Assembly (NCBI GenBank): GCA_036674765.1
Contig: JARVKI010000071.1
Span: 124,001 to 188,000, forward strand
Source of the DNA: Seiridium cupressi
Lineage: Eukaryota; Ascomycota; Sordariomycetes; Amphisphaeriales; Sporocadaceae
Direction of reading: 5' to 3'
DNA length: 64,000 nt
A program made the translations under genes and the position numbers. Under the pieces are notes generated by a model. That model saw only the letters and a program-made list of their open reading frames with translations. It was not told the DNA's origin and did no database searches. Positions 26,240 through 38,423 of the stretch are shown piece after piece (the stretch's first letter is position 1; every line of letters starts with the position of its first letter).

Positions 26240-27387
26240 ATGCCATCCGATGACTTAGCTACGCACAATTCGCCCCGGACGTGGTTCCTAACATCCGCAC
26301 TCACCCCGCTCACTATTAGGTTGATACGGAAGCTACTGGACCATGGCGACAACGTGGTCGCGTGCTTACCGCCACACGAGCTCGAGCACGAGGATCGCAA
26401 TGCCGAGTTTCGCGAATTGATCAGCGAGTGTAAGAGCAATCGCAAGGATCGCGAGGGTTGGTTGGGCCGGATCCGTCCCATCCGCTGCGATGGCCGCATC
26501 ATGGGGCAGTGTAGCGCTGCCATTGCAGAGACCAAGGAAACGTTTGGGAGGATCGACATTCTGCTGTGTTGTACCTCTGAAGGTGAGCTGCACGACGCCC
26601 CAAAACCAACTGGAGCTGTTCTCACATGTGTGCAATAGCGGTGGTCGGTACGGTGGAAGAGCTTTCGACCAATCCCGGGACTCAAAACCTGGTGCGCGAC
26701 CAATTCGACACCATCCTCTTTTCACAGGTGAACTTCATCAAAGCTGCCCTCCCACTGCTTCGCGCGCAGCACACTGGCCATGTCATGATACTCACAAGTC
26801 TGGGTGGCCACATTGGGACGCCCGGCATGTCCATGTACACGGCGGCGACTTGGGCGTTGGAGGGGTTCTGCGACTCGCTGGCGTACGAAATAGCGCCGTT
26901 CAATGTCAAAGTTACGATAGTGCAGCCGCACAAGGAGATCCAGTCTCTCACGAACAAGATAATATTTTCACCGCAGCTGCCATACTACGATAGCGACAAC
27001 AACCCGGCCCCGAGCGTGAGGGACATGCTCAGCAATGTTTTGAATTTGAATCCAGAGACGGCTCTGGAGGCTTCTGAACACGAGATTATACAACGATACC
27101 CCAAATTACCCGCTTCATCGCTGGACAAGCTGGTCCAGGAGACGGTGAATGCGCTTACAGCCATAGGGGGCAATGAAAACCCACCTGCACGGCACATAGT
27201 TGGGTTTGAAGGAGCTGAAGCTGTCAAGGAAAAACTAAAAACAGTGACTGAAGAATTGGAAGATTTCGTGGAAGCGAGCTTGGCTGTAGATATCTTTGAC
27301 AGTGAGCTCAAAGCCGAAGCCAGGCAAGGCAAAGCTAGAGCTACAGAAGCTAGCGACTCGATTGCAGCTGGAGGGAGCTCGACATGA
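26240..27387 (+). CDS. SDR-like protein with degenerate active site
   Basis: Rossmann-fold protein of the short-chain dehydrogenase superfamily. Exons 26240-26582 and 26639-27387 (intron 56 bp) give 363 aa. The fold is visible from the N-terminal beta-alpha unit (TSALTPLTIRLIRKLL), the central helix (FSQVNFIKAALPLLR), the strand VMILTSLGG and the block MYTAATWALEGFCDSLAYEIAPF. The glycine-rich TGxxxGxG cofactor motif is absent. The YxxxK motif reads YTAAT: Tyr181 is kept but the lysine position is Thr185, while the serine (Ser168) may be kept. The C-terminus adds about 120 residues rich in acidic and lysine residues. Its coherent coding suggests a conserved fungal protein acting without normal SDR catalysis; the actual role is unknown. 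Confidence 0.85.
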
Positions 27388-27953
27388 TATACCAGTTCAA
27401 TGAAGGCCAAATGACTGCGTTAATACGGCTTGCAACATATGTAGAGTTCTCGTCAATGACATGATACCAAATGAACTGGTCAGTTTTACAATTTTGGATG
27501 CCAGCGCGAACCTGAGTAAATGAAGTCTATGCATGTATCGGAAAGCATTGATCAAGTTGCGCCTTCGTGTGAACCGTTGCAAATACGGCACCGGGGGACC
27601 AATCCCCATGCTAGCATCCGAGATACCTAATGTACCCCTGTTCGCAGGCTCCACGTTTTGATTGGCTGCGCCTGGAACGCGGCGCACGAGGCTTCAGGAG
27701 CTTCTCTTGTCACAATCCTGAGGATACCGCACTGAAGCTGCGTGGCACATGCGCCTAGACGAGAGAGAGCCAAAGTCGAATCGACTGCTCACAGCAACCG
27801 GCCAGTCGCGAACGAGAAGGGGCGCCAACGTCAAAACACAACCTTGCCAAATAGCTTCTCGTCTACCTCACCGCCTGTCACACTGCTATGTCGCTACCTA
27901 TTCGGCCAACTGTGGCTCCCTGAACTCAGCGATAGATTGAGTCCAATGCCACC
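27388..27953. other. Intergenic upstream of TRS120
   Basis: About 570 bp between two plus-strand genes. It should hold the SDR-like 3' UTR and the TRS120 promoter. No motif stands out. Confidence 0.45.
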
Positions 27954-30900
27954 ATGAGCCTCGATTCTCTGCTACCCATCGCCCCGGCGAGGGTTCGGGC
28001 GCTCGTAGCGCCAGTTGGCCAAATCAGGCGGGACAGATTCGCATCCTTCGTCGAGAGACTCAACCAGGAGCATGTCGTCCATCTCAGGGACATCAGCCCC
28101 GATGGGCGCCCCAACCGAAGTCTGTCGCAACCTGTCCAGGAGAGGAGCATGACCAAACCAGACTGACATAATATGCTCCAGACATGTTCTCGCCTCTGGC
28201 CTTTCCCAGTGGAGCAATATTCTACGACCTCATCACCCACGTTCCACCCCCGTCGCATTTGTCCTTGTCCCCTTTCGACCTATATCGCGAACCGCTCGCC
28301 GTCATAGCCATAGCCGACGGAGATGAGCTTGAAAAGGGCGCTTTCAGCAAGAGACAATCGGCGACTGCGCCGACCCTAATCGAGAGGAATATACGGACGC
28401 TATACCAGGAGCTGGAGGACCTCAGAGATACACATACCAAGGCTCTCACGCATCAAGTATTGATCTTTGACTATGTACAAGCCGAGGAGCATACGTTCAA
28501 ACTGCCTGAGGGTGTCAAGACCATTCCACCGGTGGAACAGTGCATACGGACGACGATGAAGGCGATCATGTGCGACATATCCTCCTTACTACTGGCGGAA
28601 ATGACCACATTGGCAAAGTCGTTCGAAGCTATGACGGTTATCGACTCTCCGGGCTATGCATCAAGGCCTCAGATGAATGGTTCGCCATATACTGCAGAAG
28701 ATTCAAATCACCCACGGAGGAATTCCCAATTCACACTCCCCGCAAGATCGGTATCAACAAGCGGCGCCGTGGATAGGAGCCATGCACGTATGTCAATGCC
28801 GGCAGCATTCAAGGGGTTGCCTTTCGGTTCGAGCAGCTCAACGCCAACAAACCGCCCCTCCACGCCCGTCAGAAATGGCAGTGGGCTATCGCACCCACCG
28901 ACTACCTTCGATGAGATGACCAATGGTAGCGATCATGATCTCTCAAGTCCTGAGCAGAAACCGTCCAGGCCTGGAACCGCTGAAGGCACCAAATCTTCAT
29001 CATCAGACAAAGTCTCAGTGCAAGGCTTCGGCCCTGGAGGGCTCAATGAGAGATGGCGCAATAAAGGCAAGGGCCGCGTCACAATATTGGTGGGCTCCTT
29101 ATATCTACAAGCAGGGCGATGGACCGATGCATTGAAAGAACTCATCGAAGGTGCGACGGTTGCCAAATCTATCAATGATCACTTATGGCATGGAAAAGCA
29201 CTCGACTTGATTACAGTGTGTCTTCTCCTCCTTGGGTGGGCTGGCATTGAATTTCAAGTACCGACAATATGTCTATCGCCAGATAAACCAGCGAGCAAGG
29301 CACCAGAGGTCGAGGAGGTGATTCCAGATCAGCCGAGGTACCTACGGAACTTTCAGGTCATCCTCCCAGAGCTGTTAGAAAGAATAGTAGGGCTTTATTC
29401 GAGAATATCTGGGGAGCAACTACCACCGCTCCCCTCGTGTGAGACCGTCATCAGATTCTGTAGTCTCCTGACCTCCTTGCACATTTGCCATGGCCGATTG
29501 GACAAGGTGTTTCTGGACATGGCCGTTTCAGGAAAAACGTCACACACCCCGTTGACCACTTCACCGCGTCTGAGTATTGCTCCGAGTCGAACGCAGATCG
29601 CAAATCTGCTTTTTAGAGCATTCCCTTCTTCAGCTCCTGAAATGATTACTACAGTGGATCGTGCGCTTGTTCTCAGTGGAATCGCATCTGTGATGGGAAC
29701 ACTCGGATACCACAGGAAGAAGGCAATGGTGTTACGGGAGTTGGTAGGGGTCCTCGTTGGAGGCCTTGTCGAAGCTCGTACTCGTGGGGCAGCAGAAGTC
29801 GGCATCCACCCCGCCGCTGGCTTAGTGGCCCTAGATGCCGTCAATGGCCATGGCAACGGTGCCGGCGCGCTTGAGCTAGGCGAAGGTGATATCGAACATG
29901 GCATCGATGCCTTCCTTGGTATCCTATGCAAGACGTATGGCGTCGTAGGGTTCGGGGGGATATCCAGCCCGAGCTCTGCCCATTTACACGACGACAGCGA
30001 CAGCAAAGTCATTTCAAGAATTGAAAATCAATCCATGGTTAGGCGCTATGGAATTGGAAATATCAAGCTGAATGTTCTCCGAGCTTGTATTAACATCTCC
30101 GAGGCACTGCCGGATTTCAATGGTGTGCTGAAGTTTTCTAGCGATCTGCTGCGCACGGCAGGAAGTGGTGTTGCACCTGGGCCGCGTCGGGAAGATGCAG
30201 CGCCCATTATTACGCGAGAGGAGCAGATCCGCCTCGTCAATAATATCTCAAAGACGTCCGACCTCTCAAAGAGGCTAGGGCTGGGTCATTTATCAGCTGA
30301 ATTCTGGGACGAGTTCTTAATCCGTGGCATTTCGTTAGACCCGCTAACATCGACAAGAGCGCCGGTGCTACATGCCAAAAGTGTGCTGCCCGGGGCAAAC
30401 ACTGCGCGTACTTCTCAAGATGTCAATCCCTTCATATACAATCCGTTCTTGAGAGCACCGGATAAAGCGTCAGTCGAGCGTACTCTTGTTACTGGCGAAG
30501 CCGCGACCTTTCGTATCACCCTACAAAATCCATACGAGATTGACGTGGATATCGAAAGCATCAAGCTTGATACCGAAGGCGCAGCTCTTGAGTCTTCAGT
30601 AGAAAGCACAGTCATCGGGCCTTACCGAACGCAGATATTGAAGGTTAATGGCACACCCAAGGAAGCAGGCCCAGTCAAAGTAACTGGTGCCATAGTAAAA
30701 GTCCGAGGATGCAGGGAAAGGAGATTCCCCATTTTTCCTCAGTCTTGGGTGGCAGATACAGAGATCAAAGTGAAAGGTATCGGTCTTGACTCGATAGAAA
30801 AGACCAGCGGTCTCTATGAGAGCAAGCAGCTGGCTCGACCTGGACCAGAGCTAAAGCCGGAAAGCATGAGTCTCATCGCTATATCAGCACAACCCGTCAT

Positions 30901-32356
30901 TGTGGTCAAGTCAACAACACTGCCACAGTCAGCAATCATGATCCTCGAAGGCGAGAGGCAAGTGTTTTCTGTCACACTTCAAAATCTGTCGGCCGAGACT
31001 CCTGCGGATCTCCTGCTCTTTTCATTCCAAGACTCGACACAGGCGCCACTACAGACAGCCCTGACCAGCAGAGATGCCACGCCGGCCGAGCTTTACGAGT
31101 ATGAACTCGTGTTGGCGAAGAAACAAGCACTGCGGTTACGCAGAATCGACGAGTCCAAAAGATTTATTGCTCCGGGCGCCACGAATACCTTCGAGTTCGA
31201 AATCTTGGGCAAGCCAGGTTTGACAAATGGTACGATCCAAATTGACTACGCCTATCTTGGTGTGCCTCAAGATGAGATCAAGGATCAATTCCATACGCGA
31301 CAAGTATGCTTAGACATGACTGTCACAGTCAATGCCAGTGTAGAGCTCGCTAGAATGGATCTACTTCCAATTCAGGGAACTGTCCCACGGCCACTCTGGC
31401 AACGTCTTGGCGCAGATCAAGCAGATGGGGAGGCCTTGGAGCCTGACAAATACTGCCTCATGCTCCTGGATCTACGAAATGCATGGCCAAGCCATATGCA
31501 GGTTCGCCTCGAAGGCGAAAAAGGGTTCTTGATTGAAGAGCACATACTGCCTGGCAACACAAATCGTGTCGTCTTCCCAATTCCTCGGGTATACCTCGAC
31601 GACCCACATGCTTCTATCCCAGCTGTGAACCCATCACGTCAGCGTCAGTTTGTGGTTAGTACTAGCAAAATCACCCCTGAGACAGAACGCGCCAACCGCG
31701 AGGCTTTCTGGTTCCGCGAGCGGATCATCGACTCCCTCAAAGGTACTTGGAAAACACTCTCCGGGCCATCTAGATCCGGCACCATCGAGCTCCGCAGTAT
31801 CCGCCTCACCCCTCGCATGATCGAAGCTGTCAAGGTCGACGAGATTGGCATCGATGTATCTGTCGTTTCTCTCGGTACTAAAACGGAAGAAGCGAACACG
31901 ATTTACGTTGATGACTTTGCGCAACTGAAAGTCAGCCTGACGAACCGCACCTTACAACCCATCTACCCAACCCTGCGCCTGTTACCCACACTCTGCAATC
32001 GGCCCCTTAATGTGGCGCTTGATTTCACGCGGAAACTCGCTTGGAATGGAACTCTGCAGCGATTCTTGCCTCCGCTAGAACCGAAACAAAGTACGGAAGT
32101 GACTATCGGGCTTACGGCTTTGTGTAGAGGTGATTTCGAGTTCGTAGCTAGCGTCGAGGAGGCGACCTTATGGGACGATGAAAAAGACGAAAAGAAAGAT
32201 AGTAATGGGCCAGATAAGATAGGACGAGAAAGGTCAGATACCCAGAAGATGATGGATGCAGTGCTAGGCCCGAGGGAAAGGAGGATATGGCATTCAAGAC
32301 ACAAGTGTCTGGTCACTGTCATAGATCGCGAGGACGAAAGTGATGACGAGGATTAA
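27954..32356 (+). CDS. TRS120: TRAPPII complex subunit Trs120 (TRAPPC9)
   Basis: Large subunit specific to TRAPPII, the Golgi-localised exchange factor for Rab11/Ypt31-type GTPases. Exons 27954-28119 and 28182-32356 (intron 62 bp, phase 1) give 1446 aa, the usual size in filamentous fungi. The N-terminal block (PARVRALVAPVGQI, then RPNRNMFSPLAFP across the splice) matches the conserved Trs120 start. A TPR-like helical region follows (SLYLQAGRWTDALKEL at about residue 360). The C-terminal half consists of beta-sandwich, immunoglobulin-like segments (NPFIYNPFLR, FRITLQNPYEIDVDIESI, VNASVELARMDLLPI). A serine-rich low-complexity insert lies at about residues 215-345. The tail is acidic. No break was seen. 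Confidence 0.94.
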
Positions 32357-32876
32357 GAATCGTCCATCGCGCAAGTCAAATGTAATATAATAAAGAACAT
32401 TCCGAAAGTAGCATTCGATGCATTCCCATGTGTAGAACAGTTTATTACTCCACGTGACAGCGAAATGGACGATGCGCCGGTCAAACTCCTGGCGCTTTGA
32501 GGAACGCTTAGTATGCAAGCATGTGTTGCCTTGTCCTATATCGCGGCATACTGAGTACGCCTGATACCTCTTTCATTACCCCTGAAGTCCACGTTCTCGC
32601 CTGACCCAGTGCAGTCCAATTCGCGTATGGGCTCGTTGTTGTTAACTTCCCGAGCCGTATCTTCATGACGTGTCTAGGCATATTATATAGAGGATCGCCT
32701 GCCAACTTATTGCTGATGTCGCTCCTCTTGAACCCCGCATGAAAGGTTTCCATGTCTCTTGTCGGTAATGGCTGACTGTTGCTGCAGCCCTATCCACTCT
32801 ACCGCCATAGACGCAATATCTCATATCAGGTAGATCTCCTTCGTTCTTGTATTGTTTTCCTGACCCCTCACTTCCC
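32357..32876. other. Convergent intergenic TRS120/SEC22
   Basis: About 520 bp between convergent genes, expected to hold both 3' UTRs. No gene-like signal was recognised. Confidence 0.5.
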
Positions 32877-33598
32877 TTAGAAGAATCGCAACCATATAAA
32901 CAACAGAATGATAAACCCAAGCGCCGCAAATGGACCATACTGCTTGAGCATGAGGTCCCAGTTGATCTTGACCGCCGCCTTGCGATACTTGCGGCTGTCA
33001 TCCCGCAGCCTGGAGCTGATCTCGCCCATCTTGTCAAGGCTGTCGCCGCGGTACAGAAGATCCTCGATGTTCTTGGTCATGACCTTGGTGACGTCCCTGA
33101 GCTCGTCGTTGAGCTTGTCCAGGTTCTGGGTGGCGCGCGAGTCGGCGTAGGTGGCCTTTGTGCGGTTGATGAAGGTGTCGAACTCCATGAAGGCGTAGGG
33201 GCGGAGCGTCGGGCTGTGCAGCTGGGCCGCCGAGTACGAGTTCTGGAACTCGGTGCTGATGTCCGACAGGTAGGTGAAGGCCAGCTTGCGCGGGTACGAC
33301 CGCTCGCAGATGCACAGGAACACGATGTCGTTGCTGAGCAGGTAGTGCAGCGTGAAGTCGCCCGACTCGATCGACGCTTGCGGCTCGGCGTTCTTGTTCA
33401 GCCGCCGCAGGATCAACTTCACCTGCGACTTGATCTCGGCGAGCGACGACTCCATCGACTCATCGTCCACGGAGGCGCATAGCATGAGGCCTGGGGGGAG
33501 AGTGCATGTTAGTGTGCTGGTTCGCAAGGGCTCGTAATTGGGGGGCACATGGGAGGCGTACCATCGCCCACACGGGCTATTTGTGTCGATCTGATCAT
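32877..33598 (-). CDS. SEC22: R-SNARE Sec22
   Basis: ER-Golgi v-SNARE with a longin domain. Exons 33598-33562 and 33490-32877 (intron 71 bp) give 216 aa, close to yeast Sec22. The first exon encodes the conserved MIRSTQIARVGDG, and the splice leads into LMLCASVDDE. The longin domain spans about residues 1-120. The SNARE helix includes NIEDLLYRGDSLDKMGEIS, with Arg at the zero layer. A single C-terminal transmembrane anchor is at about residues 196-214 (GFIILLFIWLRFF). All elements are intact. Confidence 0.96.
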
Positions 33599-35361
33599 TT
33601 TTTTGTTGTGGATGGGTAGAGAATCAAGCGTTGCAATGAAGGTCTGGGCTCTTATCGAGAAGAGAGCACAGAGAGAGCCTCGTGCCCCTGGTCGTGTAGG
33701 TCGGCAAATCGCACACGTGGCTTTCTCCGGCAGGCCAACACTGTTTGAATTGGCTCAAATCAACAACTTCAAAGTATGGAAATGGAGTGGTGTATTCTGA
33801 GTTCACCGGAAATACTTTACAAAGAGTCGAGTAAAAGTTGGCAGCTTCCAATGCCTTTTCTTTAGCATGGCCTTCAAAACAAGTTGGACAAAAGCACCAG
33901 CTGGCCCCAGAGCTTCACTAGCCTCATCAATCGACGTCAGGGATGATGCAGATGCAGTTGTTAGTTGCAGCCAATAAGCGAGCCCTTCTCTTCAGCACCG
34001 AACCATGCTAAGATACGGTAAGTACGATAACAACTCATTTCAAGGAGTCGCTTGCTTTGTTCAGCATATATTTGACAGTGATGTACTTTATTGTACTCTT
34101 TCTATGTAGTGACATATCTGGCGGCGTCAATTGTAATTTCACTCCCCCCAGGCTTGGATGGGCATTGCTTCAAATTTATCCACAATGGCTCTGGCAACTT
34201 CTCCCTCGGATGTTCTCTTATTTATCCAACCCAGACCTCATGGACGAGAATTTACACTGCTTCTCCTGGTGAACGACGAGCACCAGGCACAGTGGAGAAA
34301 GCATGCATAGAAAGGATCAGAATTGGTCGCAGCGCACGCGAGGCACCAAATAAAAAAGGATGATGATTGAAGTGCTGCCGTAGTTACCTTGCTGGACGGT
34401 CATATACAATACACAGTGCTAAGCACATGTTCAATATATGCTGGCCTTATGCCAAAACATATGCCAGGCTTATGTCAAACTTATGTTCAACAACAGCCCA
34501 ACATTGACTAAGTTGTTCACCTTCAATTAAATGACAGGACCCCGGATTATAAACGCACATACTCCCCCAAGCTTCTCCACGACATACGAGACAGTATTCT
34601 CAGAAGATCCCCGTGAGTACTGTGTTTCAGGTGGATCATAAAAATGTGTTCGGTAGTGACTCGATTCTTTATTTGGTGACATTGGCATTGGTTTCTGTTT
34701 CGTACCTGCCTAGGTAGCCAAGGCCCTTCATACCTAGGCTAAAGAGATCTAACTAGGTACCTATAGCGTGGCGGGCAGCAGTAATGTGTCTACATACATT
34801 GTGATGTGGTCGTAGGAGCCCCACCTGCCGGCCTGGTTCTCCATATCATGTTTGCTCTTGCCCCAAGATATACAAACGGCCACCACATGCTTTGTCGCCC
34901 GAACAAAGTGTACCTACTCATAAATAATTAGTCTCGATCAGCCTGATCAAAGTCACGGGAGAGAATACGCGAAAGGAGCAGAAGTTGCAGGCAGGCTCTG
35001 CCCGGCCGCCTACAACTGCTATCAGGCAGCCCCACTAGTTGCACTGGGATTAGCAAAGCGAAGCTGTTCACCACCGGGTACCCTTTCACCCAATCTCTTT
35101 CCCGGCCAGGAAGAGATATTTATTCCACCAAAAAGTCCCGGAACATCTGGCGAAAACGAGAAGGCGCCAAGGCAAGGAACCAAAAGCAAACATAGCGCGA
35201 GACAAAGGTCCAGCCACACCGACAACTCATGACTTAGGCAAGGTGTTTGACAACAACTAGTACTACATACACCTCATACGGCATATAACTCTCTCGCTAA
35301 ACAACTCAGAGTTCACAAAATACACTACTGTTTGTCCCATTAATGCTATCAGTTGCCCACC
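33599..35361. other. Long intergenic upstream of SEC22 and the DEUBAD-like gene
   Basis: About 1.8 kb between divergent genes. No coding sequence with recognisable homology was seen. Four imperfect copies of a TTATGYCAAA-like decamer lie at 34447, 34459, 34470 and 34481. Confidence 0.45.
34447..34490. repeat. Four degenerate TTATGYCAAA decamers about 11 bp apart
   Basis: Copies read TTATGCCAAA (34447), ATATGCCAGG (34459), TTATGTCAAA (34470) and TTATGTTCAA (34481). The 11-12 bp spacing is close to one helical turn, so all copies would face the same side of the DNA. It could be a transcription factor array or a decayed tandem repeat; the sequence does not decide. Confidence 0.45.
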
Positions 35362-35793
35362 ATGGAGCTTCTAGTGGACGAAAAGTCAGCCCTCGCCAAG
35401 ACAAACCTTCGCGCGCTCATTCTTGACCCCGAGGTCTGGAAGCTTCTCAGCCCAGAGCAAGTGGCTGAAGTGCAGAAGTACTGGCCTGGCGACTCGTACA
35501 ACGGCGACCTATCCGCCCTGGCTAGCAATGACCATCTCCGCCACGACATTGCTCAGTACCAGAAGGCCCTTGCTGATGGTCAGCACGATGCGGAATGGAT
35601 CAAGCAGGCCAAAGAAGCGAACAAGCTGAGGAATGAGCGGTTAGATGCCGAGGCGGCACAGACAGGAAAGAACGAGAGTGGCAGTGAGGACGACCCAAAC
35701 GGGAAGAGCGAAGCTAAACAGGATGCCAGGACCAAGGGTCATGGCAAGAAGATCGACGAGGATGAGAGAGATCACGTCATGTATAATGGTTAG
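35362..35793 (+). CDS. Small DEUBAD/ASX-homology-like protein
   Basis: A 143-aa intronless ORF starting at an ATG with a good context (CACCATGG). Residues about 5-75 resemble the DEUBAD (ASX homology) fold: LVDEKSALAKTNLRALI, then PEVWKLLSPEQVAEVQKYWP, the typical spacing of S-L-L...ll-P-E-Q...LLP. In larger proteins such as Asx and Rpn13 this domain activates deubiquitinases. The C-terminal half (about 90-143) is charged and low complexity. No other domain fits in this length, so it is either a stand-alone DEUBAD-like protein or a shortened relative of larger fungal ASX-domain proteins. The homology is a motif judgement only. Confidence 0.65.
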   Translation: MELLVDEKSALAKTNLRALILDPEVWKLLSPEQVAEVQKYWPGDSYNGDLSALASNDHLRHDIAQYQKALADGQHDAEWIKQAKEANKLRNERLDAEAAQTGKNESGSEDDPNGKSEAKQDARTKGHGKKIDEDERDHVMYNG

Positions 35794-36759
35794 GGACACA
35801 GTGCCCATGTACTATGATTCGGTGCCATGATACGCATGACAATAAGATACAATAGACAAGTGTTGCGGTGAACATAAATTTGAAACCGTGTTACTACTAG
35901 TAAAGTTGTCTTTCGAAAACAGCCAATGCGTATTAAGCCTTTTTGTAGACACTTCTTAGTTGGTCTTAACAAATTTCATTCATAAATTGCCTAAACGAAC
36001 CACGAAGACGCTCTCTTCAGTTGGTGGAGGCCGGCTGTACTCTATGGGTCGTACTCCATGCAGCAGGGAAGTTGTATCAGTGCACAGGCACATGATAGCC
36101 GACTCCTCGAATCCACTTCAATATCCAGAATGTCTTGAGGCACCAGGCTCCCTCCTCGTGAATGGCCGTTTTCATTGCCGTCGTGCGGGGTTCAACCGTC
36201 AAATCGACATATGACGTGCCATTGATATAAATTTACATGACCCATTTCTGCGGTTGGGCTCTTATAGACTACGAGCATTGTTTTCGAACACAGCTTCAAA
36301 CCGGACGATATTGACGAGAATAACCCCCACCAGGGCCAGGCAACGGATCAACTTGACCGATCAATTTCTATGACAGCTAAACTCGGTACAAAGGACCCTG
36401 CCGATCGAAGATCTCAAGTCAGTCAAAACGCTAACAGCAGTAGCAATGCAGTAAAGAGAAAGCCCAGAGTTCAGGGCATAACTGGCGCGACTAGCCCAAG
36501 AACGAACTGTCTGAGACAGCCTCAAACCTGGACGCTAACGCATATATACTTGGCTAATATGGGCGGTATTATCTACACCCGCAGCGTACGCTATGATAAG
36601 AAGCCATGGTGCTGTGCTCTTACAGGCGCCAAACTTAGTTATCACTATCGCTGGCACCACAAACATCCGCTCGAAGGGTAAGACCTAAGTGAGGAGGATA
36701 TTGCGGATAAGCAAAGCAGACTGTGTAGAAGGAGTCAGCTCATGTGCTCCTACGAGTTT
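35794..36759. other. Intergenic, nothing recognised
   Basis: About 1 kb between the DEUBAD-like gene and the aspartic protease pseudogene. The right part may contain eroded 3' sequence of that protease, but no convincing reading frame was found. Confidence 0.4.
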
Positions 36760-37685
36760 CACCGAAGCTTGTTCTACCTTTGAAATGGGTGTCGTAGAGA
36801 ATTCCCCAGTCTGAACATTTGGCGGCACCCCGCCAAACGAGATGAAAGAGCGATAATCGTCCAGGACATGGCAACGCTAAAGACAGGCGGAACTGTACTG
36901 TTCAAACTCATAGTATCAACCAAAAGCGGGTATCTCGCCACGTTGGATTCGCCGTCCTTGGAAGGGTTCGTTCCCAAGCACGCAGTTGTGAGGCCACGCA
37001 GTCCCAAGCCAAGTATTCCCGGGAAAAGACCATTTCCTCGGATACTAGCTGATGTAACAAGGGATATCTACTGTTTAGATACCGTTATACCAGCGACAGT
37101 AACACTATCGAGAGCTTTAGCTAAATTCAACCATAGAATATGCTTACTTGATTGGCAAAAAGGCATACTCAGCATAGCCAAGGTCACCGTTCAACGAATC
37201 GCCACCACCATACGTGATATTCATGTTCTGGTCGGTAGTCTTCTCACCGGAGAATCCTCCAGGATACGAAGGTCCAAAATTACAATAAGTTTGGGCCTGA
37301 GAAGAATGGGATCTATCCAAGCACTGGAATTTCGACGACATGAGCTAAGTATCCGAACTTCCCGTGTCGGATTTCAAGGACCAATTGCTTCCATCAATGC
37401 CTACTTGCATCAAGTATTCTGTCTGCAACGGGATGCTTTGATGTGGTCGGTGCCAGGGACAAGTCGTCACGATTCCAAGTCATTTAGGGCATCGGGTAAG
37501 GCCGACTGAAGAAGTGATTCGCGAGTCAAGGGCATTCTAATGAGAGGATTATAGTTATCTGTGATGAATAGGCCAGCCTCGGCAATGAGATTGCGGCGAG
37601 GCTCGACGTCATCTTGAATTGGTGCAGCGATACTGAGAGTCAGTGCTAAGATGCTAATCAGCCCTTGATATAAATGTCTGGCCAT
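36760..37685 (-). pseudogene. Broken secreted aspartic protease (A1 family)
   Basis: Read on the minus strand, an ATG at 37685 begins a signal peptide (HLYQGLISILALTLSIAAP) and a propeptide-like segment. After a likely intron with acceptor TTGCAG comes EYLMQVGIDG and the catalytic block SDTGSSDT, interrupted by TAG at 37347-37345 where the family has Trp. Then come QNMNITYGGGDSLNGDLGYA, a GTATGC...GATAG intron, and VTVAGITVSKQ followed by a second TAG. ISLVTSASI, GLFPGILGLGL and YPLLVDTM follow, and after a one-base frame change RSFISFGGVPPNVQTGEFSTTPI. These blocks appear in A1 pepsin order, so the identity is firm, while two stops and a frameshift make it non-functional. The second catalytic aspartate region was not found. 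Confidence 0.8.
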
Positions 37686-38423
37686 AATACAGATCACCGA
37701 GAGGAAATTATCCAAAAAGGAGAGAGGAACCGGACAAGTGAAAAGTTGAGGGATAATCCTCTCACGGAATAATAGAGCTACTGGCTGCGGATCACATTAT
37801 GTCTATGGTCAACTGTCGCTTCAACTACTGTGACGATGACAATTTGTTAGAATACTCCAAGCTCACAGAGCTTAATGCAATATAATCATGCGCATGGAAT
37901 CGAGTCTATCAATTTCCAAGATAACCCAGTAAGGCATCCCGGGCAAGTCGCTCCATTACTCGCAAGAGCATGTCACAAGAACTATTAACAAGGACTGCGG
38001 GGTGTATGGTTACAGAAGTGCGAAGTCGAAGGATACTCGCCCAGAGAATGTGCACCAAGACCGATGGCAACGGCATGCAGCTTAAATCATGGTGCCATAT
38101 AGTATCTCCTTTTATGAGTAGGATAAATGAGGTAAGAATCAGAAACGTTACCTAACTTCTATAATAGGCGCCGTAGCATCAGCTTGAGCCAATGAAATGG
38201 GGCTGACCTTCCCCGCCAAATAACCTTGAGCCGCCCCTGCTAGGGCGACATCAGGGTCTAGCCAAAATATCTTTCACAGATTCGGGGTCAGGACAGTCAG
38301 TATATTGACATTCGGCAGTCGCGAAGAGCTATCCCTATTGACCTCACCGAGACAACACATACTCTATTACGCCAAGTACATATTAGAGTGCCGGCAGCCT
38401 GGGAGCAGGACAAGCGCAAAAAT
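37686..38423. other. Intergenic upstream of ELP5
   Basis: About 740 bp between the protease pseudogene 5' end and ELP5. It should hold the ELP5 promoter. No recognisable gene. Confidence 0.45.
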
